A stretch of DNA of 7,793 nucleotides from the NCBI GenBank assembly GCA_007127615.1, contig SKZB01000242.1, positions 1 to 7,793 on the forward strand. The letters are read 5' to 3'. How positions within the stretch are numbered: position 1 is the first letter of the stretch; each line of letters opens with the position of its first letter. Source of the stretch: Phycisphaerales bacterium. GTDB lineage: Bacteria > Planctomycetota > Phycisphaerae > Phycisphaerales > SM1A02. This document shows, one piece after another, positions 1 to 5,676 of the stretch. Position numbers and translations under genes: made by a program. The notes under the pieces were generated by a model. That model searched no databases. It was not told the origin of the DNA and worked only from the letters and a program-made list of their open reading frames with translations.

Positions 1-144
1 CGACACTCCGGCGCCCTTTCTCGGCTCTCTCGCCCGCGCGCCTCCCCTCCCTCCGGCCACCCCGCCGACCCAAACCCCAAACCCCGACAGACAATTACAG
101 AAACAAAGTTGCACTACTGCACGACTCAATATCGTGTGTGTTTC

Positions 145-192
145 CTCCGTCGCTTCGTCCCTCCGTCGCTTCGTCGCTTCGCCCCTTCGCCC
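145..192. repeat. Octanucleotide tandem array, six units
   Basis: Six consecutive 8-bp units fit the pattern CTYCGYCS with no gaps. Units 1-2 and 3-4 also form a 16-bp direct repeat (144-159 and 160-175, identical). The run ends cleanly at 193, where the next octamer (CTCACAAC) no longer fits. It lies about 95 bp before the amidohydrolase start codon and just before the possible -10 box. It could be a simple-sequence tract that changes copy number, or one copy of a dispersed intergenic repeat; the sequence alone does not decide. Confidence 0.8.
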
Positions 193-210
193 CTCACAAC
201 TTCATTCCTC

Positions 211-216
211 TACAAT
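211..216 (+). promoter_or_regulatory. Possible -10 box for the amidohydrolase gene
   Basis: TACAAT matches the bacterial -10 consensus TATAAT at five of six positions, and would give a leader of about 65 nt before the start at 288. No good -35 hexamer is found 16-18 bp upstream, where the sequence is pyrimidine-rich, so this is a weak call. Confidence 0.3.
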
Positions 217-274
217 CGGCCGGACAGGAAAGGGTGTCGAAGCGGGGCGATCGCAGAACGATCATTTCATTGAC

Positions 275-279
275 AGGAG
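275..279 (+). promoter_or_regulatory. Ribosome binding site fixing the start at 288
   Basis: AGGAG lies 8 nt before the ATG at 288. This favours that start over the earlier in-frame start at 138, which would add 50 low-complexity residues in front of the signal peptide. Confidence 0.7.
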
Positions 280-287
280 ACGTCGCA

Positions 288-1709
288 ATGGGTTCTTGGA
301 CGATTCGGATGATCGGGTGTCTGGCGGCGCTTCTTTTCGCGGGGGCGTTGTTGGCCTCGGAGGGCGAGCGCATGCCGCTGCTCGGCCGAATGACCGGGAT
401 GCTCGACCCGGCGCCCGCCGCGACGACGGCCCCCCTGGCCCGCCCCGAGCCGGTGATCTTGTTCCGGGGCGTGCGGGTGTTCGACGGGCGCTCCGATGCG
501 CTCACCGGGCGGCGGGATGTACTGGTGCGCGACGGGGTGATCGAAAAGATCAGCGAGCGGGCGATCGAGCCCGACGGGCCGGATGGCGGGGTGCTGGTCA
601 TCGAAGGGGGCGATCGCGTGCTGATGCCCGGCCTGATCGACGCGCACTGGCACAGCATGATCGCCGCGACGCCGATGCTGGTTCTGATGTCGGAGGATGA
701 AGGGTACATGCATCTGGCCGCGGCGCACGAGGCGGGACGGACGCTGATGCGCGGGTTCACCACGGTTCGGGACGCGGGCGGGCCGGCGTTCGCGCTCAAA
801 CGGGCGATCGACGAAGGGCTGGCCGTGGGGCCGCGGATCTTTCCCTCGGGAGCGATGGTGTCGCAGACGGGCGGGCACGGCGACTTCCGGATGCGGCACG
901 AGGTGCCCCGTTCGGGCGGCCCGGCCTACACCGAGCGGATCGGCATGGCGATGATTGCGGACAGCCCGGATGAGGTACGCCGCGCGGTGCGTGAGCAGTT
1001 GATGCTCGGCGCGTCACAGATCAAGTTGATGGCGGGGGGCGGGGTCTCATCGATCTACGACCCGCTGGACGTCACGCAGTACACCGTGCCCGAGCTGCGG
1101 GCGGCGGTGGAGGCGGCGGAGAACTGGGGGACCTACGTGTCGGTGCACGCGTACACCGTCCGGTCGGTGCGGCAGGCGATTGAAGCCGGGGTGCGGTGCA
1201 TCGAGCACGGGCAGTTGCTCGATGAGGAGACGGTGCGGATGATGGCGGAGAAGGACGTGTGGTGGTCGCTCCAGCCGTTTCTGGACGACGAGGATGCGAA
1301 CCCCAAGACCGGCGAACAGCGTCTGAAGCAGATCGAGGTCAGCAAGGGAACGGATGCCGCGTACGAACTCGCCCGGAAGTACGGGGTGCGCACGGCGTTC
1401 GGGACGGATGTGATGTTCTCCAGCGCGGGTGCCGCCGCCCAGGGACGCAAGCTCGCGAAGCTCGAGCGGTGGTACCGCCCCGTCGAGGTGCTGCGGATGG
1501 CCACGGCGGGCAACGCGGAGCTGCTGGCGCTCTCCGGCGAGCGCAACCCCTACCCGGGCAAGCTGGGCGTGGTGGAAGAGGGCGCGTTGGCGGACCTGAT
1601 CCTGGTGGACGGCGACCCGCTGAGCGATCTGTCGCTGATCGCAGATCCGGAGGCCAACTTCGTGGTGATCATGAAGGGCGGCGTGGTGTACAAGCACGCG
1701 CTGGATTGA
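288..1709 (+). CDS. Exported metal-dependent amidohydrolase (imidazolonepropionase/prolidase-like)
   Basis: A 473-residue enzyme of the amidohydrolase superfamily, a metal-dependent TIM-barrel hydrolase of the imidazolonepropionase-related group that also includes amidohydrolase-type Xaa-Pro dipeptidases. Residues 1-24 look like a signal peptide (Arg-7, hydrophobic 9-22, then ALLAS), so it probably acts outside the cytoplasm. The usual ligands are visible: DAHWH (His-120, His-122) after strand 1, a candidate carboxylated lysine in IKLMAGGG (Lys-246), SVHAY (His-287), CIEHG (His-307) and FGTDV (Asp-374). TGGHGD at 194-199 is typical of the prolidase-like subgroup. The end (EGALADLILVDGDPL) is the standard second half of the small beta-sandwich domain. 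Residues 25-54 are a Pro/Ala-rich linker. The substrate cannot be read from sequence; dipeptides or cyclic amides are both possible. The gene stands alone, converging on the anti-sigma gene 76 bp away. Confidence 0.9.
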   Translation: MGSWTIRMIGCLAALLFAGALLASEGERMPLLGRMTGMLDPAPAATTAPLARPEPVILFRGVRVFDGRSDALTGRRDVLVRDGVIEKISERAIEPDGPDGGVLVIEGGDRVLMPGLIDAHWHSMIAATPMLVLMSEDEGYMHLAAAHEAGRTLMRGFTTVRDAGGPAFALKRAIDEGLAVGPRIFPSGAMVSQTGGHGDFRMRHEVPRSGGPAYTERIGMAMIADSPDEVRRAVREQLMLGASQIKLMAGGGVSSIYDPLDVTQYTVPELRAAVEAAENWGTYVSVHAYTVRSVRQAIEAGVRCIEHGQLLDEETVRMMAEKDVWWSLQPFLDDEDANPKTGEQRLKQIEVSKGTDAAYELARKYGVRTAFGTDVMFSSAGAAAQGRKLAKLERWYRPVEVLRMATAGNAELLALSGERNPYPGKLGVVEEGALADLILVDGDPLSDLSLIADPEANFVVIMKGGVVYKHALD

Positions 1710-1785
1710 ACGGCGCAGGCATCAGCGTGCCGGCGGCCGGAAGAAGATCGCGCCCCCTTGACGATTCTGTGAGGACGCGCGAACT

Positions 1786-2490
1786 TCAACGCGCGGCATC
1801 ATCATCTTCTTCGTCGATGCGCCACTCGGCCGGGTCCGTGAGAAATCGGCCATCGTCATCCATGGGAAGGGGGCGGTCGCGGGGAATGAGCAGGACTTCC
1901 TCGATCCGGCGCAGGAACCGGACTTCCAGCAGGTCCCCGCCGTGCTCGTCGACTTCCAGCAGGATCGGGTCGAGCTCGCCCACCACGAACGGCGCCGTCA
2001 GGTACGCCCGGTAGTGCTGCTCGGGGGTGAGCTGCCGGTCCCCCGCTGCGGTGGCCAGATGAGATTGCGGGCGTTCGGGATCGTTTATGCCTTCATCCAC
2101 GCCCCACGGCAAGCCGCCGGCGAACCATCCGATGAGAAAGAGGAGAATCGCCGCGGCCCAACCCGAAAGCGCGAACCACGGTCGCCTCGGCGCCGGGGCC
2201 GCCGGCGTGAGTCCGGTATCGCCGCGCTGCCCCGGGTCAGACGCCGGCAGCTCGACCGCGTTCAGATCGGCCAGCGCTCGCCCCACCCCGTCGCGCAGCC
2301 GCGCCTGATCACACTGGCGGACGCCCAGCTCACGCCACCATCGACCGTCATCGGCGGCCAACCGCTCGAAGTGATCGGCATCGCGGGCATCCGCCTCGCC
2401 GTCAATCAACCGCGACATCAGACGATCCGGCTCGGCGGTGGCGGCGGGTTGATCCTGTGATCCGGTGGGTGGCAGGTTTTCTTCGTGCAT
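1786..2490 (-). CDS. Single-pass membrane anti-sigma-factor-like protein
   Basis: A 234-residue protein with the layout of an anti-sigma factor. The N-terminal part (about 22-80) has the pattern LIDGEADARD..FERLAADDGRWWREL, resembling cytoplasmic anti-sigma domains of planctomycete proteins. Arg-102/Arg-103 precede one membrane segment at about 105-126 (rich in Ala/Leu/Ile with Trp at the edges), placing the N-terminus inside. About 105 residues lie outside, ending in an acidic tail (DEEDDDAA). The zinc motif HxxxCxxC of classic ZAS anti-sigma factors is absent; the only cysteine is Cys-60. It lies downstream of the ECF sigma gene on the same strand, which is the main support for the role; its probable job is to hold that sigma at the membrane. 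A 132-bp spacer separates them, longer than usual for a coupled pair. AGGG nine bases before the ATG is a weak ribosome site. No homology search was possible. Confidence 0.65.
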   Translation of the reverse strand: MHEENLPPTGSQDQPAATAEPDRLMSRLIDGEADARDADHFERLAADDGRWWRELGVRQCDQARLRDGVGRALADLNAVELPASDPGQRGDTGLTPAAPAPRRPWFALSGWAAAILLFLIGWFAGGLPWGVDEGINDPERPQSHLATAAGDRQLTPEQHYRAYLTAPFVVGELDPILLEVDEHGGDLLEVRFLRRIEEVLLIPRDRPLPMDDDGRFLTDPAEWRIDEEDDDAAR

Positions 2491-2622
2491 CGGTGTGTGC
2501 CCTGGGCGCTTCCGGCGGCGGGTCGCGGCGTGGGGATGTGACGATTGGGCGCGACGGCAGGAAACTGAAAGTGAGAGGTGAAGTGAGCGGTTCCAGAATT
2601 TCCTTTGAACGGCTGGACTGGA

Positions 2623-3369
2623 TTAATCCTGACGGATTGACGTGGAATCGCAAGACGCGCTTGCGGAACGGGAACGGGCGCGGGAATCGGAATCATCGGC
2701 GGCCGATGAAGGGTGTGGGTTCGCGACGACCTCGGAGGCATCGGGCGTGCGGGAAGCTGGCACTCGGGAGGGGTTGTCCCTTGGGTCGGCTTCGGCTTCG
2801 ACTTCTTCCCGCAGAATGCGCCGCGCGCGGGCCAGCCGCGTTTCGATCGTGGTGACGGGAAGTCCGAGCAGCTCACTGATCTGCTGATAGCTCATGGACT
2901 GCACGCAGCGAAGCAGCAGCGGCTCGCGGTACTCCGGCGGGAGGCCCAGCGCGCGGTTCAGCATGTGCTTGACCGTATCGCGGCGCGCGATGACCTCGTC
3001 CTGCGCTTCATCGCGGGCGCAGGGCTGAAGGGACGTGGCGGCGGCGTGGCCGTTCATCTGAGATTCGCTCTCGTAATCGAGCGAGAGCGTCTTTCTGAGC
3101 TGTCGGGCCGCGCCGCGGCAGACGTTCAGGATGATCTGGCGCAGCCACGGCCGAAATGCCGCGGCATCGCGAAGCGTGTCGATCTTGTCCACCAGTTTGA
3201 GCGCCACATCCTGCATGAGATCCTCGACATCCACCGCACGCGGACGATGGGCCAGGACGATCGTGGCGATCCACCGGCGGTGGGTTCGCCACAACGCCTG
3301 CTGAGCCCGCCGGTCGCCCCGACGGGCTCGCTCCACCAGGTCTCTATTCGCACCCTGCGTCGGGGTCAT
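2623..3369 (-). CDS. ECF-type RNA polymerase sigma factor
   Basis: A sigma-70 family factor of the extracytoplasmic-function type, with only regions 2 and 4, that would direct RNA polymerase to a small set of promoters. Counted from the start chosen here (248 residues), region 2 spans about 10-92 and includes DLMQDVALKLVDKI (50-63) and FRPWLRQIILNVCRGAARQ (72-90). Region 4 spans about 132-190 with LPPEYREPLLLRCVQSMSYQQISELLGLP and the helix-turn-helix VTTIETRLARARR. A Ser/Arg/Asp/Pro-rich tail of about 58 residues (191-248) follows and looks disordered; minimal ECF sigmas stop near region 4. The start at 3369 has GAGG five bases upstream. Earlier in-frame ATGs at 3372 and 3465 are less likely: the first overlaps the ribosome site and the second has none. 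The anti-sigma-like gene follows on the same strand; tatC diverges. Confidence 0.88.
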   Translation of the reverse strand: MTPTQGANRDLVERARRGDRRAQQALWRTHRRWIATIVLAHRPRAVDVEDLMQDVALKLVDKIDTLRDAAAFRPWLRQIILNVCRGAARQLRKTLSLDYESESQMNGHAAATSLQPCARDEAQDEVIARRDTVKHMLNRALGLPPEYREPLLLRCVQSMSYQQISELLGLPVTTIETRLARARRILREEVEAEADPRDNPSRVPASRTPDASEVVANPHPSSAADDSDSRARSRSASASCDSTSIRQD

Positions 3370-3596
3370 CATCACCTCATGATTCGCGGACTCGCCCGAA
3401 CCGTCTGGAAAGTCTGCTTCATTTTTGGGATTCTTCTCCACACGACACGATTCGCACGCGATCATGTCGGGTTCCCGCGGCCCGGGTCGGATTCGTCTCC
3501 GGCCTCGATTCCGGCCGCTTTTACGCCGCCGGGTCGGAACGCCCGTTCGTTCACCGGTTCGTCTTTCCGCCCGCTCTCTCCTCTGAGTCTGCTTTC
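3370..3596. promoter_or_regulatory. Divergent promoter region between sigma gene and tatC
   Basis: A 227-bp spacer between two genes read away from each other, so promoters for both should lie here. CCGGGTCGGA occurs twice in the same orientation, at 3482-3491 and 3529-3538, 47 bp apart. The second copy runs into GGAAC (3536-3540), followed after 19 bases by CGTC (3560-3563). This resembles the GGAAC / CGT-type promoters of ECF sigma factors, although the spacer is slightly long. If used, it would start transcription roughly 25-30 bases before tatC. GGAAC also occurs on the minus strand at 3475-3471, but without a well-placed -10 partner. No vegetative -35/-10 pair stands out. Confidence 0.35.
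3371..3378 (-). promoter_or_regulatory. Ribosome binding site deciding the sigma-factor start
   Basis: Reading on the minus strand, GAGGTGAT is an excellent match to the 16S anti-Shine-Dalgarno complement. It leaves five bases between GAGG and the ATG at 3369, whereas the adjacent ATG at 3372 overlaps it. This supports 3369 over 3372 and over the distal ATG at 3465. Confidence 0.65.
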
Positions 3597-4775
3597 ATGC
3601 CGCCGCACGCCTCCTCATCCGATCCCGCGTCCATGAGTCTTGGCGACCATCTGGATGAGCTGCGGCGCCGAGTGTTCTACGCGATCGCCGCCCCGCTGCC
3701 GATCAGCATCGTTGCGTTTTTCTTCAGCGCGCAGTTGATCGATCTTCTGCTGCGCCCGCTCTACCGCGCGCTGGAGTCCAACGACCTGCCCGTTCAGGTG
3801 CAGGTGCTCAGCCCGCCCGAGTTCCTTCTCACGCAGCTCAAGCTCAGCATCATCGTGGCGATCATCATCTCCGGCCCGTGGATTCTCTGGCAGGCATGGC
3901 TGTTCATCGGCCCGGGGCTGTACCGGCACGAGCGGCGGTTCGTCTACTTCCTGATTCCGGGCAGCGCGGTGTTGACCACCGCCGGCGTGCTGCTGTTCTA
4001 CTTCGTCATGCTCCCGCTGGTGCTGCAGGTGCTCATCATGTTCGGCAGCTCGCTGCGCGAACCGGTGGACTCCGTTCGAGTCGACGCCGGCCCCACCGGC
4101 ATCGTGGAGGAGATGGTCGAAGCATCCGACAAAGGACACGCGCAGATCCGCATTGTGACCGAAACGCCGGTGCAGGCCGAAGCGGGAGACGTCTGGCTCA
4201 AGATGCCGGAGAACGTGCTGCACCTGGCGGTGCCTTCGGCCACGGGCGGCGAGGACGCGCTGGACATTCTGCGGCTGCCGATGGGCGCCGCTTCGCGCGT
4301 CGCGCAACAGTTTCGGTTGAGTGAAACCATCGGCTTCATACTGATGTTTCTGCTCGCCATCTCGATCGCCTTCCAGTTGCCGCTCGTGATTCTGCTCCTC
4401 GGCTGGCTCGGGTTGGTGACCGTGCCGTGGTTGCGCGCCAATCGACGGTACGCCCTTTTCCTGTTCGCGATCGTCTCGATGTTCACGACTCCGGCGGATC
4501 TGGTCTCGATGATCCTCATGCTGATCCCGCTGTACGGGCTGTATGAACTGGGCATTCTGCTGCTGGTTTTCGCGCCGGCCTCGCGGGTGGCGGCGGGGCG
4601 CGTTCTGTTCCGCCGCGGCGCGTCGGGTGAACCGGGTCCGGGAACCTCCGCCGGCACTTCCGATAGCCCGGATGACGTTTCCCAGACGGAACAACCCTTC
4701 CGTCCGCCGGATGAACACCACGGTGGAGGAAACGACGACGCCGACTCTTCCGATGACCGGAGCGGGCGATCGTGA
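3597..4775 (+). CDS. tatC: Twin-arginine translocase subunit TatC, with a large periplasmic insertion
   Basis: TatC is the inner-membrane receptor of the Tat pathway; it binds twin-arginine signal peptides and recruits TatA to export folded proteins. Family landmarks: SLGDHLDELRRR (14-25) before the first membrane helix (about 26-46), PPEFLLTQLKLS (73-84) entering helix 2, GPGLYRHERR (105-114) leading into helix 3 (about 115-146), then helix 4 (243-265), helix 5 (282-299) and helix 6 (303-325), with the TTPAD motif between the last two. At 392 residues it is well over the usual ~250. Part of the excess is an insertion at about 150-240 in the second periplasmic loop, between helices 3 and 4; the rest is a hydrophilic Gly/Asp-rich tail from about 330. 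The helix-4 position that is Glu-170 in E. coli is Gln-260 here (AFQLP). An internal ATG at 3633 is an alternative start; neither has a clear ribosome site. No tatA or tatB is in the window. Confidence 0.93.
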   Translation: MPPHASSSDPASMSLGDHLDELRRRVFYAIAAPLPISIVAFFFSAQLIDLLLRPLYRALESNDLPVQVQVLSPPEFLLTQLKLSIIVAIIISGPWILWQAWLFIGPGLYRHERRFVYFLIPGSAVLTTAGVLLFYFVMLPLVLQVLIMFGSSLREPVDSVRVDAGPTGIVEEMVEASDKGHAQIRIVTETPVQAEAGDVWLKMPENVLHLAVPSATGGEDALDILRLPMGAASRVAQQFRLSETIGFILMFLLAISIAFQLPLVILLLGWLGLVTVPWLRANRRYALFLFAIVSMFTTPADLVSMILMLIPLYGLYELGILLLVFAPASRVAAGRVLFRRGASGEPGPGTSAGTSDSPDDVSQTEQPFRPPDEHHGGGNDDADSSDDRSGRS

Positions 4776-4835
4776 TCAGTCGATTCCGGTCCAGGCCAGG
4801 TCATGCCGGCCGGAGCGCGCTCGCCCGTCGAAAGC

Positions 4836-4840
4836 GGAGG
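4836..4840 (+). promoter_or_regulatory. Ribosome binding site deciding the tadA start
   Basis: GGAGG lies nine bases before the ATG at 4850. The longer reading frame from a GTG at 4772 overlaps the tatC stop but has no such site, and would add a 26-residue Arg-rich extension unlike the family. Confidence 0.75.
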
Positions 4841-4849
4841 CGGCGGTTT

Positions 4850-5368
4850 ATGGGTGCGCTCCATCTGATTCCCGGACCTCGGTCAAAGCATGTGACCGCG
4901 ACCGACATCCACATGATGCGGCGCGCGCTCGCGCTCGCCGACGAAGCGGCCCGGAACGACGAGGTCCCGGTCGGAGCCGTGGTATACCGGGGCGAAGAGA
5001 TCATCGCCGAGGCGGCCAATAACCGTGAATCTCAACACGATCCGGTCGGCCACGCCGAACTGATCGCCATTCGCCAGGCCGGCATCGCGCTGGGCAAATG
5101 GCGCCTCAACGACTGCTCGCTCGCGGTGACCCTCGAACCCTGCCCGATGTGTGCCGGGGCGCTCGTGAACGCGCGCGTGGGACGACTCATTTACGGGACC
5201 ACCGATCCCAAGGCCGGGGCCTGCGAGACGCTCTACCGCATTACGTCCGATCATCGACTCAATCATGAAGTCGAAGTGGTCGGCGGGGTGCTGGCCGAGC
5301 CGTGCCGGGATCAGCTTCGTTCGTTCTTCCGTCGTCGACGGGAAGAGAACAAACGTCGCCAGCGCTGA
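4850..5368 (+). CDS. tadA: tRNA-specific adenosine deaminase TadA
   Basis: TadA converts adenosine-34 of tRNA-Arg(ACG) to inosine, allowing one tRNA to read several arginine codons; it is a zinc-dependent member of the cytidine-deaminase fold acting in the cytoplasm. From the chosen start the protein has 172 residues, close to the 150-170 normal for the family. The zinc and catalytic motifs are intact: HAEL (His-68 ligand, Glu-70 proton shuttle) and EPCPMCAGAL (Cys-98, Cys-101). The N-terminal helix MMRRALALADEAARNDEVPVGAV and the VGRLIYGTTDPKAGA strand are also typical. The C-terminus is basic (FFRRRREENKRRQR), as expected for tRNA binding. It lies 74 bp after tatC on the same strand and may be co-transcribed with it. 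A guanine deaminase of the same fold is a remote alternative, but the motif spacing fits TadA better. Confidence 0.93.
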   Translation: MGALHLIPGPRSKHVTATDIHMMRRALALADEAARNDEVPVGAVVYRGEEIIAEAANNRESQHDPVGHAELIAIRQAGIALGKWRLNDCSLAVTLEPCPMCAGALVNARVGRLIYGTTDPKAGACETLYRITSDHRLNHEVEVVGGVLAEPCRDQLRSFFRRRREENKRRQR

Positions 5369-5526
5369 GTCGCGCCGGCGGCAGAAGCTCCTTCGTCCGA
5401 GTATGAACGCGAAGAATCGCGCCGATTCGCCCCCGGAGCCGGCGAAAAGCTGCCCAACTTAACCAATCCTCGAACCCGGAGCGCCGGACGACGGAAGTTC
5501 TTGTCACTTCTGGCTTTCCGTCCAAT

Positions 5527-5553
5527 TGCGGTCACACTTTAAGTGCAGCCGCA
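5527..5553. promoter_or_regulatory. 27-bp dyad, candidate operator
   Basis: Outer arms TGCGG (5527-5531) and CCGCA (5549-5553) and inner arms CACTT (5535-5539) and AAGTG (5541-5545) are all perfectly symmetric about base 5540. Only the two 3-base spacers (TCA and CAG) break the symmetry. The single central base is too short for an RNA loop, so a site for a dimeric DNA-binding protein is likelier than a terminator. The PEP-CTERM start is about 135 bp downstream. The binding protein is unknown. Confidence 0.5.
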
Positions 5554-5566
5554 CCCCGGATCGCTG

Positions 5567-5592
5567 CGTATGGATACGTGTATATCCGCACG
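5567..5592. promoter_or_regulatory. Stem-loop or second dyad upstream of the PEP-CTERM gene
   Basis: The left arm CGTATGGATA (5567-5576) pairs with the right arm TATCCGCACG (5583-5592): ten positions with one A/C mismatch, one G-T wobble and a 6-base loop CGTGTA. There is no T-run after it, so it is not a typical terminator. It lies about 40 bp after the centre of the first dyad. It could be an mRNA leader hairpin or a protein-binding site. Confidence 0.4.
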
Positions 5593-5676
5593 TGGGCACG
5601 GGAACGGCCGCACGCCTCCCGCCCGGTAGAAAACCGGTCGGTCCGACAACTGAAGACTGAGAAGAGAGGGAAGAAC

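Larger units (their letters stand above)
1..287. other. Non-coding leader upstream of the amidohydrolase gene
   Basis: No convincing gene is visible here. Positions 1-85 are strongly pyrimidine-rich on the + strand and end in two copies of AAACCCC (72-85). Positions 87-140 form an AT-richer patch that contrasts with the rest of the window and contains TGCA-N4-TGCA (110-121). An octamer tandem array follows at 145-192 and a possible -10 hexamer at 211-216. The reading frame of the downstream gene stays open back to 138, but that stretch translates into low-complexity Ser/Arg/Pro sequence made by the repeat array, so I treat it as untranslated. A gene to the left, outside the window, could share this regulatory region. 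Confidence 0.6.
5369..5676. other. Long spacer between tadA and the PEP-CTERM gene, rich in inverted repeats
   Basis: These 308 bp hold no convincing gene. Inverted repeats are frequent: GAATCG/CGATTC at 5414-5419 and 5423-5428 (3-base loop, no T-run, so at most a weak terminator for tadA); GACGGAA/TTCCGTC at 5490-5496 and 5516-5522; the 27-bp dyad at 5527-5553; the stem at 5567-5592; and CCGGT/ACCGG at 5623-5627 and 5633-5637. GGAAC occurs at 5601-5605 but lacks a good ECF -10 partner. No vegetative promoter pair is clear. The concentration of symmetric elements suggests regulation of the downstream gene. Confidence 0.55.

Noticed and set aside
72..85. AAACCCC doublet resembling a telomere-type repeat
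   Set aside because: Two copies only, inside a pyrimidine-rich stretch; no end structure or further copies.
138..287. In-frame 50-codon N-terminal extension of the amidohydrolase
   Set aside because: It is made largely of the octamer array, has no ribosome site and would put the signal peptide at residue 58; the ATG at 288 has AGGAG at the right distance.
1710..1785. Bidirectional terminator between the convergent genes
   Set aside because: Only short stems are present (GGCA/TGCC at 1718-1731 and CCGG/CCGG at 1730-1740) with no T-run, so a terminator cannot be supported.
3370..3465. Longer sigma-factor start with an N-terminal CESC motif
   Set aside because: The ATG at 3465 has no ribosome site and the extra 32 residues do not resemble sigma sequence; the strong GAGGTGAT favours 3369. 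The cysteine pair would be worth revisiting only if it is conserved in relatives.
2713..3636. 307-codon open frame on the + strand opposite the sigma gene
   Set aside because: It lies antisense to clear sigma regions 2 and 4, has no recognisable motif and runs into tatC; it is a by-product of high GC.
3615..4721. 368-codon open frame on the minus strand opposite tatC
   Set aside because: It is rich in Arg/Gln/His/Glu as expected from the complement of hydrophobic codons; tatC itself is unmistakable.
4772..4849. GTG start for tadA overlapping the tatC stop (GTGA)
   Set aside because: The overlap looks like translational coupling, but the added 26 residues are Arg-rich and atypical, and a GGAGG site supports the ATG at 4850.
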